64,000 bases of DNA from the NCBI RefSeq assembly GCF_015594545.1, contig NZ_JADIIO010000001.1, forward strand, positions 1,984,001-2,048,000. The letters run 5' to 3'. Of this stretch, positions 8,695 through 17,769 are shown piece after piece. The translations under genes and the position numbers were made by a program. Origin of the DNA: Staphylococcus durrellii (GTDB lineage: Bacteria; Bacillota; Bacilli; Staphylococcales; Staphylococcaceae). Each line of letters starts with the position of its first letter. Within the stretch, counting starts at the first letter, position 1. Under the pieces are notes generated by a model that was not told the origin of the DNA, did not search any database, and saw nothing but the letters and a program-made list of their open reading frames with translations.

Positions 8695-9138
8695 ATGTCT
8701 GAGCAACTAAATTTAAAGGAGCAATTATGTTTCAGTTTATACAATGCACAAAGACTAGTAAATCGCTACTATTCAAATAATGTCTTTAAAAAGTATAAAC
8801 TTACTTATCCACAATTTTTAGTTTTAACTATCTTGTGGGCAGAATCACCAGTTAATGTTAAAAAGGTTGTTACCGAATTAGCATTAGATACAGGGACTGT
8901 TTCACCATTATTAAAACGTATGGAACAGGTCGATTTAATTAAGCGAGAAAGATCAGAAGTCGATCAACGCGAAGTGTTTATTCATTTGACAGATAAAAGT
9001 GAAGGAATTCGTCCTGAATTGGAAACTGCATGTCAAGACGTTGCAGTAGCATCTTCACTTGATTCAAATGAAGCCGCTGAACTAAATAGATTACTTGGCA
9101 AAGTTATAAATGCCTTTACTGAATACGAAAATGAGTAA
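8695..9138 (+). CDS. mgrA: MarR-family global regulator MgrA
   Basis: A 147-residue winged-helix regulator nearly identical in its core to S. aureus MgrA ([46 protein letters not shown]). The single redox-sensing Cys12 is present in the N-terminal helix. In S. aureus it controls efflux pumps (norA, abcA), capsule, autolysis and surface proteins, and leaves DNA when Cys12 is oxidised. The ribosome site GGAGGAG is strong. The gene is monocistronic, ending at the shared terminator with cydC. Confidence 0.96.
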   Translation: MSEQLNLKEQLCFSLYNAQRLVNRYYSNNVFKKYKLTYPQFLVLTILWAESPVNVKKVVTELALDTGTVSPLLKRMEQVDLIKRERSEVDQREVFIHLTDKSEGIRPELETACQDVAVASSLDSNEAAELNRLLGKVINAFTEYENE

Positions 9139-9193
9139 CATGGATACATGCTAAAATATCGTAGAAGTTATTAAAATTGACATCAATAAATTT

Positions 9194-9235
9194 AAATAAA
9201 GAGGTTAAACAATAAATTGTTTAACCTCTTTATTT
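9194..9235. terminator. Bidirectional terminator between mgrA and cydC
   Basis: A 20-bp perfect inverted repeat (AAATAAAGAGGTTAAACAAT) with A-runs on one side and T-runs on the other, between convergent genes. Confidence 0.9.
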
Positions 9236-9251
9236 GTATATCAGCAATTAA

Positions 9252-10931
9252 TTATTGCACATCATTTAATTTTAAAACATCATATAAATATCCTTGTTGT
9301 GCTAACAACGTTTCGTATGTGCCTCGTTCTATAATTTCTCCTTCAACCATCACAATGATTTCATCAAAATGTAGTAATAATCTTAAATCATGAGTCGCAA
9401 CGATAAGTGTTTGTGCATGGTCATGGATTAAAGACATTATTTTATCGGTATTAATAATATCTAATGCAGTCGTTGGCTCGTCCATTATCCATAAATCACT
9501 TTCTTTTAATAACAATCTAGCAATACTGATACGTTGGAGTTCGCCTCCTGAGACATTATTACCACTCAGATCTAATTCTTTATCGAGCGACATATCTGAT
9601 AAACCGAGTAAATCTAACACTTTTCTAATTTCTACATCACTACGAGTTGTAAAGAGATTATCCCTTAACGTACCATCAAATACTTGTTGAGATTGCAACA
9701 ATGCATTTATCGAAGCATATTTTTGTTCATTATCAATACGATGAATGTCTTGTTGATGATACTTAACATTACCAGTATTAGTTTCGTATAGACCTAACAT
9801 TAAATTTAACAATGTGCTTTTACCCGAACCAGAAGGTCCAATAATAGCTACATGTGAGCCTTGATTAATTTGTAAATTTACATTACTAATCACGGGTAAG
9901 TACTGTTGCCAATATTTAAAAGTAACATCGTTAAATTCTATAATCGGATTATTATGAGACGTATTTGTAATTAGATCATTTGTTCCCTGTTGGACAGGAT
10001 GCGCCATTATATCATTAACACTGCTTAAAGCATCATCAGTATCCGCTTTATAATAAGCAACGTTACTCATTGGCACTGCTTGTTCAAATAGCGTCAACAT
10101 CATTAAGACGATACTTGTTAAATAAACCACGTCTAAATTTCCGTTATGCACTTGAAGCACACCTAACAATAACGTTAAAAAGAGCGATACCATAGCAATA
10201 ATATTTAGTAAGAAATCATACAGTGTTAAAAAATGATGTTCTTTAGCTTGAGCTTGGCTGTATCGTTGCAACGAATCATGCACTTTATATTTAAAATCTT
10301 CAACTTTATTAAAGCGATTTAATTCTTCATAACCAGATTTATAATCATAATATTGCTCCATAAAATTATTTTGAGCATCGCGTTTAATGTGTTTTATTTT
10401 GCTAGATTTTTTGGCACTTATCCAAGGCACTATCCCTAATGTAATCAGCATACTCACAAAGATGACTAACGCATGTACATAAGAAAAAATAAATAACACT
10501 ATAATAGATACAATTGACGTTAATCCTATGACAATTGGCGGGTAGTAAACACGCAAATAAATATTTTGTAAGGCTTCAATCCGGCCAATCATGTTAGAAA
10601 GTAATTCTGTAGATTTAAACTTTCTGTATATATCTGGCACTACTGGAATTAAGCCTTTGAAAAATTGAACCCTTACATCCCTTAACATTGTAAACGTTGT
10701 ACGGTGTGATAATAAACGTTCAATGTATCTAAATATTGCACGTAAAAAACCAAACATTTTCACAGATACAATTAAGACCATTAATGCGTATAATGGCGCA
10801 CCAAGTGCACTTTGAGTCACCATATAACCACTTAAGAAAAACATCGCCAATGCTACAAGGCTACCCAGTACACCCACTACCACAGCTAGTACTAAATCTT
10901 TATCTATTTTAAAATGAATACGTGGTTTCAT
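9252..10931 (-). CDS. cydC: Heterodimeric ABC exporter subunit, CydC-like
   Basis: A 559-residue half-transporter: six-helix membrane domain (about residues 1-310), then an ATPase domain with Walker A GPSGSGKST, signature VSGGELQRISIARL, Walker B LWIMDEPTTALD and an H-loop ATHD. With CydD it forms the exporter of cysteine/glutathione-type thiols needed for cytochrome bd assembly in E. coli. The name follows that homology; no cydAB genes lie in the window, so the substrate here is inferred. It overlaps cydD by four bases. Confidence 0.82.
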   Translation of the reverse strand: MKPRIHFKIDKDLVLAVVVGVLGSLVALAMFFLSGYMVTQSALGAPLYALMVLIVSVKMFGFLRAIFRYIERLLSHRTTFTMLRDVRVQFFKGLIPVVPDIYRKFKSTELLSNMIGRIEALQNIYLRVYYPPIVIGLTSIVSIIVLFIFSYVHALVIFVSMLITLGIVPWISAKKSSKIKHIKRDAQNNFMEQYYDYKSGYEELNRFNKVEDFKYKVHDSLQRYSQAQAKEHHFLTLYDFLLNIIAMVSLFLTLLLGVLQVHNGNLDVVYLTSIVLMMLTLFEQAVPMSNVAYYKADTDDALSSVNDIMAHPVQQGTNDLITNTSHNNPIIEFNDVTFKYWQQYLPVISNVNLQINQGSHVAIIGPSGSGKSTLLNLMLGLYETNTGNVKYHQQDIHRIDNEQKYASINALLQSQQVFDGTLRDNLFTTRSDVEIRKVLDLLGLSDMSLDKELDLSGNNVSGGELQRISIARLLLKESDLWIMDEPTTALDIINTDKIMSLIHDHAQTLIVATHDLRLLLHFDEIIVMVEGEIIERGTYETLLAQQGYLYDVLKLNDVQ

Positions 10932-12559
10932 AATGAATCATCACCTTCTAACTTTGATACTGCCATTTGGTTATCAATACGTTGAATTTGACCGTTTTTT
11001 AGTTCTATACATTTGTTTGCTTGTCGAATTGTACTAATTCTATGAGCTATAAATACAATTGTTTGTCGCTGGAAATGGTGCTCTATGGCTTCTTGTATAA
11101 TTTTTTCTGTTGCAATATCTAAACCAGTCGTTGGCTCATCAAAAATCAACACGTCAGGTTGCAATAATAGCACCCTTGCCAACTCAATTCTTCTCATCTC
11201 TCCACCTGATAACATCTCGCCACCTTCACCGATATGTGTATCTATACCATCATCTAATAAATTAATTTTTTGATGCAAATTCACTTCTTTTAGAACATTT
11301 ACTATTCTCTCTTCATCAATATCGTTATCAAACATCGTCACGTTATTTCTAATTGATGTATTAAAAATATAAGGCGCCTGACTTAAAACACCAAAATTAA
11401 TATGTTGTGAATTCATTTGCACTTCACCACTCGATGGTTGTAGTTGCTGACTGATTATTTTAGCTAACGTCGATTTCCCAGCACCACTTGGACCAATTAA
11501 TGCAATTTTGTCGCCATTTTCAATTGTTATATTAATATTTTGGAGCACATAATCTGATGAGTCATTATATTTAAGCCATAAATTTTTTAACTCTATAATA
11601 TGCTCTGAATCTGTAACATGTGGCTGCGCAACTACGTTAGTCTCAGCACCGTCTAAAAAGTCGAATAAGACATCGCTAGAGCCTTCGCTTTGTTTTCCTG
11701 TATGGAATGATTGACCTAAGTCTTTAATCGCATTATAAAACTCAGGAGCTAAAATAATCGCTATCGCTGCAGTTTCAAAGTTCACATTGTGAAATAACAC
11801 GAGTCCTAGTCCTACTTCTAATGCGACGAGACCGATACCTAACATCGTAATGAACTCTAACATTAGACCAGACAAAAATGCACTACGTAAAATGATCATA
11901 GTCAACGTTCTGAAATGTGTACTTTCTTTATATAATTCTCGTTCAGTTTGAGCTGTACGATTGAATAATTTCAACGTAATTAAACCTTTTACTTTATTCA
12001 AAAATTGTTGACTAAATTGATTCAAATATGTCATTTTATCTTTTGCCTCGTCACGAGTTTTCAAGCCAAAGATGATGTAAAATAGCGGAATAAAAGGTGC
12101 AGTTACCAACATAATTAAAGCTGTATTTAAATGAATAAAAAGCATTGCAATAATAATAAAAAACGGTATCATCATTGATTTAAATACCTGTGGTAAATAA
12201 CCGTTAAAAAATGGTAATATGCCATCAATAGTTTCTGTAACTATATTAACTTGACTACCTATAGGCACGTTCGAATTTTTATCAATTGCCTGTTGTCGAA
12301 AATATTGCGCTACTTTAAAAGCCATTTGGTTACCTAATGATATATTTAACATATTAAATATAGCTCTAAGTAACAAAACTAGACCAGTTATTATAATTAA
12401 TACATATATTTGAAAATTTTTATTTATTAAAACCTCGTTCAAAACTTTACCAATAGCGATATTTTGTATCACTACTGTTAATGCTAGAAGCATGCTTACA
12501 ATCGCCATACCTATTGGATATATTTTATATTTCAATGCAATCTTTGTTAATCTTTTCAC
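10928..12559 (-). CDS. cydD: Heterodimeric ABC exporter subunit, CydD-like
   Basis: A 543-residue half-transporter with an N-terminal membrane domain and ATPase motifs GPSGAGKST, LSGGEMRRIELARVLL and VLIFDEPTTGLD. It is the partner of the following cydC gene (four-base overlap). I chose the GTG at 12559, five bases after AGGTGA; the longer frame begins inside that ribosome site. It is divergent from uppP with 268 bp between. Confidence 0.82.
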   Translation of the reverse strand: MKRLTKIALKYKIYPIGMAIVSMLLALTVVIQNIAIGKVLNEVLINKNFQIYVLIIITGLVLLLRAIFNMLNISLGNQMAFKVAQYFRQQAIDKNSNVPIGSQVNIVTETIDGILPFFNGYLPQVFKSMMIPFFIIIAMLFIHLNTALIMLVTAPFIPLFYIIFGLKTRDEAKDKMTYLNQFSQQFLNKVKGLITLKLFNRTAQTERELYKESTHFRTLTMIILRSAFLSGLMLEFITMLGIGLVALEVGLGLVLFHNVNFETAAIAIILAPEFYNAIKDLGQSFHTGKQSEGSSDVLFDFLDGAETNVVAQPHVTDSEHIIELKNLWLKYNDSSDYVLQNINITIENGDKIALIGPSGAGKSTLAKIISQQLQPSSGEVQMNSQHINFGVLSQAPYIFNTSIRNNVTMFDNDIDEERIVNVLKEVNLHQKINLLDDGIDTHIGEGGEMLSGGEMRRIELARVLLLQPDVLIFDEPTTGLDIATEKIIQEAIEHHFQRQTIVFIAHRISTIRQANKCIELKNGQIQRIDNQMAVSKLEGDDSL

Positions 12560-12827
12560 AAATATCACCTAAATTATATTATAATCTCTTTGTTTTATTT
12601 TTAAATGAATAAGCTTTGCATTTCACATCAAATTATTTTTGTATTACATATTTTTGTCACAATCTTTATGTATTTTACGAGTTATCTAATTAATAAAACC
12701 CAGTTTCATAGCTTTCTTAAAGCGACATTAAATTACTCGTTATTGATATAACTTTACCTGATTTCATGATATTATAAGAAAATGAAAAATGAAAAAAATT
12801 AACAATTAATATGAAAGTAGGTAAATT

Positions 12828-13703
12828 ATGTTAATACTAGAATTAATTAAAGGAATTATTTTAGGTATTGTCGAAGGCTTAACAGAATTCGCACCAGTTT
12901 CATCTACAGGACATATGATTTTAGTTGACGACATGTGGTTGAAATCTAGAACTTTTTTAGGTTCTGAATCGGCGTTCACTTTTAAAGTAGTTATTCAACT
13001 TGGCTCTGTATTTGCAGCCGCATGGGTCTTTAGAGAGCGTTATTTCGAAATGCTTCATATAGGTAAATACAAATCTCAACCTATCGATGGCCTCAGAAGT
13101 AAACCTAAGCGTTTAAATCTATTACATATTTTGGTTGGCATGATTCCCGCTGGAGTACTGGGATTACTATTTGATGATTTAATCGAAAATTATTTGTTTA
13201 GTGTACCTACTGTAATGATTGGCTTACTGATTGGTGCAGTTTATATGATCTTGGCAGATATTTACAGTAAAAAAGTCCCTAATCCTAAGACAGTAGATCA
13301 AATAAATTATTTACAAGCTTTTATTATCGGTTTATCTCAAGCAATTGCAATGTGGCCAGGTTTCAGCAGATCTGGTTCTACAATATCTACCGGCGTACTT
13401 ATGAAAATGAACCATAAAGCTGCTTCGGACTTTACATTTATGATGTCTGTTCCTATTATGCTAGGAGCTAGTGGTTTGTCATTATTAAAAAACATTGAAT
13501 TTATTCATTTAAATCAATTACCTTTTTACATTCTTGGATTTTTAGCAGCATTTGTTTTTGGCTTAATCACTATTAAATTATTCCTACATTTAATTAGTAG
13601 AGTGAAACTCTTACCATTTGCCATATATAGAATCATTTTAGTTATAATTATTGCCATTCTTTATTTCGGTTTTGGTATAGGTCATCATATTACAAGCGCA
13701 TAA
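12828..13703 (+). CDS. uppP: Undecaprenyl-diphosphatase
   Basis: Converts undecaprenyl diphosphate to the monophosphate lipid carrier used for peptidoglycan and teichoic acid synthesis, and gives bacitracin tolerance (also called bacA). The 291-residue polytopic protein has both family signatures: EGLTEFAPVSSTGHMIL (about residues 17-33) and WPGFSRSGSTIST (about 178-190), which form the active site. The start follows AAAGTAGGTAAATT. It is transcribed alone and ends at the hairpin at 13711. Confidence 0.95.
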   Translation: MLILELIKGIILGIVEGLTEFAPVSSTGHMILVDDMWLKSRTFLGSESAFTFKVVIQLGSVFAAAWVFRERYFEMLHIGKYKSQPIDGLRSKPKRLNLLHILVGMIPAGVLGLLFDDLIENYLFSVPTVMIGLLIGAVYMILADIYSKKVPNPKTVDQINYLQAFIIGLSQAIAMWPGFSRSGSTISTGVLMKMNHKAASDFTFMMSVPIMLGASGLSLLKNIEFIHLNQLPFYILGFLAAFVFGLITIKLFLHLISRVKLLPFAIYRIILVIIIAILYFGFGIGHHITSA

Positions 13704-13710
13704 TTATTAC

Positions 13711-13749
13711 GGACATTATTTTTAACATTAATTGTTATGATTAATGTCC
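13711..13749 (+). terminator. Terminator of uppP
   Basis: Stem GGACATTA / TAATGTCC with a smaller inner AACA/TGTT pairing, followed by CTTTTTC; begins seven bases after the stop. Confidence 0.8.
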
Positions 13750-13815
13750 CTTTTTCTTTAGAAATGTTAATATAATATCTTAACCTAAATGAATTGTCGT
13801 TAATTCATTTGTAGC

Positions 13816-13841
13816 GTTTATTTTAGTCAATCAAAGGGTAA
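13816..13841 (+). promoter_or_regulatory. Sigma-B promoter of the coiled-coil protein gene
   Basis: GTTTAT, 14 bases, GGGTAA: a near-perfect match to the staphylococcal sigma-B consensus (GTTTWW-N12-15-GGGWAW). It lies 35 bases upstream of the start codon at 13876. Confidence 0.8.
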
Positions 13842-13875
13842 ATACTATTTAGTATATTTATATGGAGGCAACGTT

Positions 13876-14574
13876 ATGGACAAAAAGTATTTAGTGAAAA
13901 CATTAATCAACGTTTTACCAATCTTTCTAGTTCCACTTGTTTTAGAACGTAAACGTATTAATGAACAACCAGATGTTAAAAAAGCAACTGATGCTACCGT
14001 TAAAGCTTCAAAGACAGTAGCACATAAATCTGTTCAGTTCAAAGATGCTGTTGTAGATAAATCAGGTGATGCAAAAGATTATGTTGTTGAAAAGAAACAG
14101 CATTTGAATGAAAAACGTCAGCTAAAACGTATCGCAAAAGAAAGCGACCCATCTTATATCGAAAAACAAGAAGATAAAGCAGCCAAAGAAGACCGTAAAG
14201 AAGCTGAAAAGTTAGATAAAAAATTACAAAAACGTATTGAACAGCGTCATAAAGAAGAAGAAAAATTAAGATCAGAGAACCAATCAGAGCGCATTAAAAA
14301 TATGAAAAAAAGCAATAAATATATGGATAATGTTGGTTTAACACCAGGCAAAGTTGATAAAGAAACTGAGAAAAAAGGTGCCAAACTTGCCAAAGAAAAC
14401 CGTAAAGAAATTAGTAAGTTAGATAAAATTTTACAAAAACGCATCGCCAAACGACATAAAGAAGAAGAAAAAGAGCTGGAAAAAAGCAAAAAAGCACGCC
14501 TTGCTGAGTTTAAAAAGTATAAAAATTATGACGCGAAAAGCGTCGTAAAACAAAATAAAGAGCAAGGCAAGTAG
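13876..14574 (+). CDS. Lys/Glu-rich coiled-coil protein with internal duplication
   Basis: Unrecognised 232-residue, very charged protein. A short hydrophobic stretch near the N-terminus (about residues 9-23, TLINVLPIFLVPLVL) may anchor it to the membrane. The rest is predicted helical and coiled coil. About 31 residues at 101-131 (AAKEDRKEAEKLDKKLQKR...) recur at about 170-201 (LAKENRKEISKLDKILQKR...), each ending RHKEEEK. The gene has a clear sigma-B promoter and ribosome site GGAGGCAAC, so it is probably a general-stress protein. The next gene starts only seven bases later and may be co-transcribed. Confidence 0.75.
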   Translation: MDKKYLVKTLINVLPIFLVPLVLERKRINEQPDVKKATDATVKASKTVAHKSVQFKDAVVDKSGDAKDYVVEKKQHLNEKRQLKRIAKESDPSYIEKQEDKAAKEDRKEAEKLDKKLQKRIEQRHKEEEKLRSENQSERIKNMKKSNKYMDNVGLTPGKVDKETEKKGAKLAKENRKEISKLDKILQKRIAKRHKEEEKELEKSKKARLAEFKKYKNYDAKSVVKQNKEQGK

Positions 14575-14581
14575 GCTACTT

Positions 14582-15043
14582 GTGACTCGAATTATCATAG
14601 ATGGAGATGCTTGTCCTGTAACTCATTCAGTTATTGAATTGACTACAGGGACAGGCATTTTTGTTATCGTTGTACGCAGTTTTAGTCACTACTCTACGAC
14701 TATCCAGCCGGAACACGTACGTACAGTTTATGTCGATAATAATCCAGAAGCAGTTGATTATAAAATAGTACAACTTTCAAATTCCGAAGATATCGTTATT
14801 ACTCAAGATTATGGCCTAGCTAGCCTATTATTAAATAAGGTAGCAATGGTGTTACATCATTCAGGCCGTATCTATACAAACGATAATATCGATACTTTAC
14901 TCGCCCAGAGACATGCAAACGCTCAATTTAGAAAAAGTGGTGGTAGAACAAAAGGCCCATCTAAATTCACTGCAGATGACCAATCACAGTTTGAAACCAT
15001 ATTAACTCAAATTTTGAATGATTACATAGATGAGGAGCAATAA
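14582..15043 (+). CDS. YqxD/YaiI (UPF0178) family protein
   Basis: A 153-residue single-domain protein of the UPF0178 family, related to PIN/NYN nuclease folds. The N-terminal RIIIDGDACPV motif with acidic residues and the QDYGLASLLL and GGRTKGPS motifs are typical. The function is not established. The start is a GTG aligned to the family N-terminus. It is followed two bases later by the LOG-family gene, so the two are translationally linked and may be read from the upstream sigma-B promoter. Confidence 0.85.
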   Translation: MTRIIIDGDACPVTHSVIELTTGTGIFVIVVRSFSHYSTTIQPEHVRTVYVDNNPEAVDYKIVQLSNSEDIVITQDYGLASLLLNKVAMVLHHSGRIYTNDNIDTLLAQRHANAQFRKSGGRTKGPSKFTADDQSQFETILTQILNDYIDEEQ

Positions 15044-15045
15044 GA

Positions 15046-15612
15046 ATGAAAAAGATAGCAGTTTATTGTGGTGCAAGTAAGGGGAACAACCCTATTTACG
15101 TCAAAGAAGCTTATAAATTAGGACAACACATGGCGGAAAATGGCTATGAACTAATATTCGGTGCCGGATCAGTAGGTATTATGGGAGCGATACAAGATGG
15201 TGTGTTAGATGCTGGAGGTAAAGTGACAGGCGTAATTCCTAAAATGCTCGATGAACGAGAAATTACAAGTCAAAAAGTCAGCGAACTTATTCTTGTAGAT
15301 TCTATGCATGAACGTAAAAATAAAATGGCTGAACTTGCTGATGCTTTTGTTATGGCGCCAGGTGGCGCTGGTTCGTTAGAAGAATTTTTCGAAATGTATA
15401 GTTGGTCTCAGATTGGTATTCACCAGAAACCAATCGCAATGTTTAATATTAATAACTTTTTTAATCCTCTAGCAGATTTATTATTACACATGATTACCGA
15501 GGGATTTATAGATGACAAATATAAACAATTAGCACCTTTATGTAATACGAAAGAAGACCTTTTATCTACATTAGAAAACTATACACCGCTCGGTGTTCGT
15601 ACTTATGATTAA
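15046..15612 (+). CDS. LOG-family protein (TIGR00730 type)
   Basis: A 188-residue Rossmann-like protein of the LOG family, whose characterised members release adenine-type bases from nucleoside 5'-monophosphates. It starts KKIAVYCGASKG and carries the substrate motif PGGAGSLEEFFE at about residues 104-115. This departs slightly from the usual PGGxGTxxE by a Thr-to-Ser change. The upstream Arg of the family (SMHERKNKM) is present. It is two bases after the YqxD gene and ends at a bidirectional terminator. Confidence 0.88.
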   Translation: MKKIAVYCGASKGNNPIYVKEAYKLGQHMAENGYELIFGAGSVGIMGAIQDGVLDAGGKVTGVIPKMLDEREITSQKVSELILVDSMHERKNKMAELADAFVMAPGGAGSLEEFFEMYSWSQIGIHQKPIAMFNINNFFNPLADLLLHMITEGFIDDKYKQLAPLCNTKEDLLSTLENYTPLGVRTYD

Positions 15613-15613
15613 T

Positions 15614-15662
15614 AAAAAGCAATGTAGCACATATCCAACTATCATGTGCTACATTGCTTTTT
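15614..15662. terminator. Bidirectional terminator between LOG gene and acetyltransferase
   Basis: A 19-bp perfect stem (AAAAAGCAATGTAGCACAT) with an 11-nt loop between convergent genes; it overlaps the last two bases of the minus gene's stop region. Confidence 0.9.
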
Positions 15663-16206
15663 ATCTTACTAACTTTTTATAATACCTTACATGTTTTTTT
15701 AATGGATCGTAATTACTTAAATCAGGATATTCAAAATAATCATAGAAATGCATATTAATTTTTTCCATCACTTTAATAGAACTAATATTCTGTTCTGCAG
15801 TTAAGGCATAAACTTCTTCTATACCTTGTTTAGCGGCAAATTCTAATACTGCTTCTGCACCCTCTGAGGCAAAACCATTTCCCCATACTTCTGGGATTAA
15901 TCGCCATCCTATTTCATAAAAAGGCAATTCATCAAAACTATATTTACTCTCAGTGGCTATATAATTCACGCCAATAAACCCTAGCCATCCCCCCGTTTCT
16001 TTTAATTCAACGGCAAAGAGTCCAATACCGCGTTCTTTAATAATTTCGTCTATCATTTTCATATCTAGTTCAGAGCGACGGTAACTCAATAAACTAGGAA
16101 AGAATCGTCTCACTTGTTGATTTGCATTCATTTGTTGAAATGGTAATAAATCTTCTTCATGCCAATCTCTTAAAATAAGACGTTCAGTTTCGATATAAAC
16201 TGTCAT
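15661..16206 (-). CDS. GNAT acetyltransferase, RimJ/RimL type
   Basis: A 181-residue N-acetyltransferase. It opens ETERLILRDWHEEDL as RimJ/RimL proteins do, and the acetyl-CoA-binding region reads IPEVWGNGFASEGAEAVL (about residues 109-126). A VMEKINM segment follows, as in the family. Its substrate, protein N-terminus or small molecule, is unknown. Transcribed alone. Confidence 0.85.
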   Translation of the reverse strand: MTVYIETERLILRDWHEEDLLPFQQMNANQQVRRFFPSLLSYRRSELDMKMIDEIIKERGIGLFAVELKETGGWLGFIGVNYIATESKYSFDELPFYEIGWRLIPEVWGNGFASEGAEAVLEFAAKQGIEEVYALTAEQNISSIKVMEKINMHFYDYFEYPDLSNYDPLKKHVRYYKKLVR

Positions 16207-16317
16207 ATTTCACACCTCTTTATTACTAATGCTAATATATTTATATTGCTATAAAAAATAACGCGTTATGATTAATCATATCGCGCTACGTAATGAATTT
16301 TATAAGTGAGATTACCA

Positions 16318-16614
16318 TTATGCTTTAGTAATATAACTAATTAATTGTATGTTAACTGCAATTTCTTTCAATCTATTTCTTTCACTTTTTGGTGCTGTAA
16401 ATGTAGCATCTATTAAATCATTTTGATGATCCAATCTATATGTAGCTACAAATGTATCAGTATCTGATTCAAAATTAGGTAAATGTGCAACGACACGCTT
16501 AATTTCGCCAGTTGAATCTTTAATTTGTCTGCCAGTAATATTTTCTAATTCCTTACCTAGTTCAGGTAAAGTAATTGAACGACCTTCTAAGATATCAAAA
16601 TCTTGTTCATGCAT
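16318..16614 (-). CDS. Small hypothetical protein with sigma-B promoter
   Basis: Unrecognised 98-residue soluble protein starting MHEQDFDILEGRSITLPELG, with no membrane segment or signal peptide. I chose the ATG at 16614 because GAGGGAG lies five bases upstream; a longer frame to 16647 starts within poor context. A textbook sigma-B promoter lies about 150 bases upstream, implying a leader of roughly 145 nt and a general-stress role. Confidence 0.75.
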   Translation of the reverse strand: MHEQDFDILEGRSITLPELGKELENITGRQIKDSTGEIKRVVAHLPNFESDTDTFVATYRLDHQNDLIDATFTAPKSERNRLKEIAVNIQLISYITKA

Positions 16615-16764
16615 AAATACTCCCTCGCTTTCTCCACCAGTCCTCAAAATATTGCTTTATATTACGATTTCATTTAAAAAGTCTAATGTTATGATTTACA
16701 AATTTATTATGATTACTCATAAAGTACACAAGTTTTCCAACAATTTATATTTTATGACAAATAA

Positions 16765-16790
16765 ATACCCGTTACTATTGAAAATAAAAC
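16765..16790 (-). promoter_or_regulatory. Sigma-B promoter of the 16318-16614 gene
   Basis: On the minus strand GTTTTA, 14 bases, GGGTAT: exact match to the staphylococcal sigma-B consensus, pointing toward the gene starting at 16614. Confidence 0.8.
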
Positions 16791-16900
16791 CCTTACAAAT
16801 TATTTTATAGAAAATATTGTAACATAATTATTAATAATAATTAAATAATTTTTCTATTAGTTATACAGATATATATCTTCAAGGACTTATTTTCATTCAT

Positions 16901-17167
16901 TTACTTATCTTTCTTTTTATGAGAGGACTTCTCTTTATCACTACTATCATCAATACTTGAACCATCATCGATATCTTTTTCTAGTTGGTCTGCTTGATTT
17001 TTCAATTTATCTTGTTGTTTTGATAATTTATCTTTTTGCTCTTTCAATTCTTTGTTTTCTTTTTCTAATTTACTAATGTCTTTTTGTAATGACTCTTTCT
17101 CTGCGCTTTTGCCACAACCTGATAGAGCAATGGTTGATGCGAGAATTAGAATAAACCACTTTTTCAT
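16901..17167 (-). CDS. Small coiled-coil lipoprotein
   Basis: An 88-residue predicted lipoprotein. The signal peptide MKKWFILILASTIALSGC ends in a lipobox (ALSGC) with Cys18 as the lipidation site. The mature part is a Lys/Glu coiled coil (about residues 24-68, heptad-like ISKLEKENKELKEQKDKL) and a Ser/Asp/Lys tail. The start at 17167 follows AAGGAGCTCACGT; a longer in-frame ATG at 17230 would bury the signal peptide. It may act as a wall- or membrane-associated spacer, but function is unknown. Confidence 0.78.
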   Translation of the reverse strand: MKKWFILILASTIALSGCGKSAEKESLQKDISKLEKENKELKEQKDKLSKQQDKLKNQADQLEKDIDDGSSIDDSSDKEKSSHKKKDK

Positions 17168-17210
17168 ACGTGAGCTCCTTATCATTAAACTATCATACTT
17201 TATTTTACCA

Positions 17211-17678
17211 TTATTCTTTAAGTTGTTCATCCAAAGTCGTAAGATCTTTTGTCATTATTAATTTTTCCGTAGCATAACCCAACTTATTATTCAATTCAAA
17301 CATGGCAGTATTGTTTTTGTGAATAGTACCGATGATTTTGTGTGCATGATTGTCTATTGCCCAATTTTCTATAGTAGTTTTTAGTAAGCTCGCTATATGT
17401 TGTTTTCTGTAGTTATGTGCTACATATAACATTTCAATCACTACTACTTTATTTTCTTTTTGAAAATGTCCCCAAATAAATCCGGCAAGGTTGCCATCGA
17501 TAAGGTTTATATAAATTGCGTCACTCATATAATTTATACGTCTTATAATCATTTCTTCTCGTAAACTCACCGCAAAATTTGTAGGTCGTGGCGCATTATT
17601 TTGTTCTGCTAGCTCACGTTCATGAATATAAGCAATTTGATTAATAATTTGTTTATCTTCTAACTTTAATTTTCTCAT
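17211..17678 (-). CDS. GNAT-family acetyltransferase
   Basis: A 155-residue N-acetyltransferase. The fold-defining acetyl-CoA loop is VAHNYRKQHIASLLKTTIENWA (about residues 86-107), preceded by a VVIEMLYV strand. The later NNTAMFELNNKLGY resembles the usual N-x-x-A-x-x-x-Y-x-x-x-GF ending. Substrate unknown. It ends 43 bases before the lipoprotein start, so the two may share a transcript. Confidence 0.8.
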   Translation of the reverse strand: MRKLKLEDKQIINQIAYIHERELAEQNNAPRPTNFAVSLREEMIIRRINYMSDAIYINLIDGNLAGFIWGHFQKENKVVVIEMLYVAHNYRKQHIASLLKTTIENWAIDNHAHKIIGTIHKNNTAMFELNNKLGYATEKLIMTKDLTTLDEQLKE

Positions 17679-17769
17679 AATAGCCTCTTTACATAATATT
17701 GATTTCTCTACTAATATTAGTCATAATTGTGTAGAAATCAATACTCTAATAAAAGGAATCTAAATTCAA

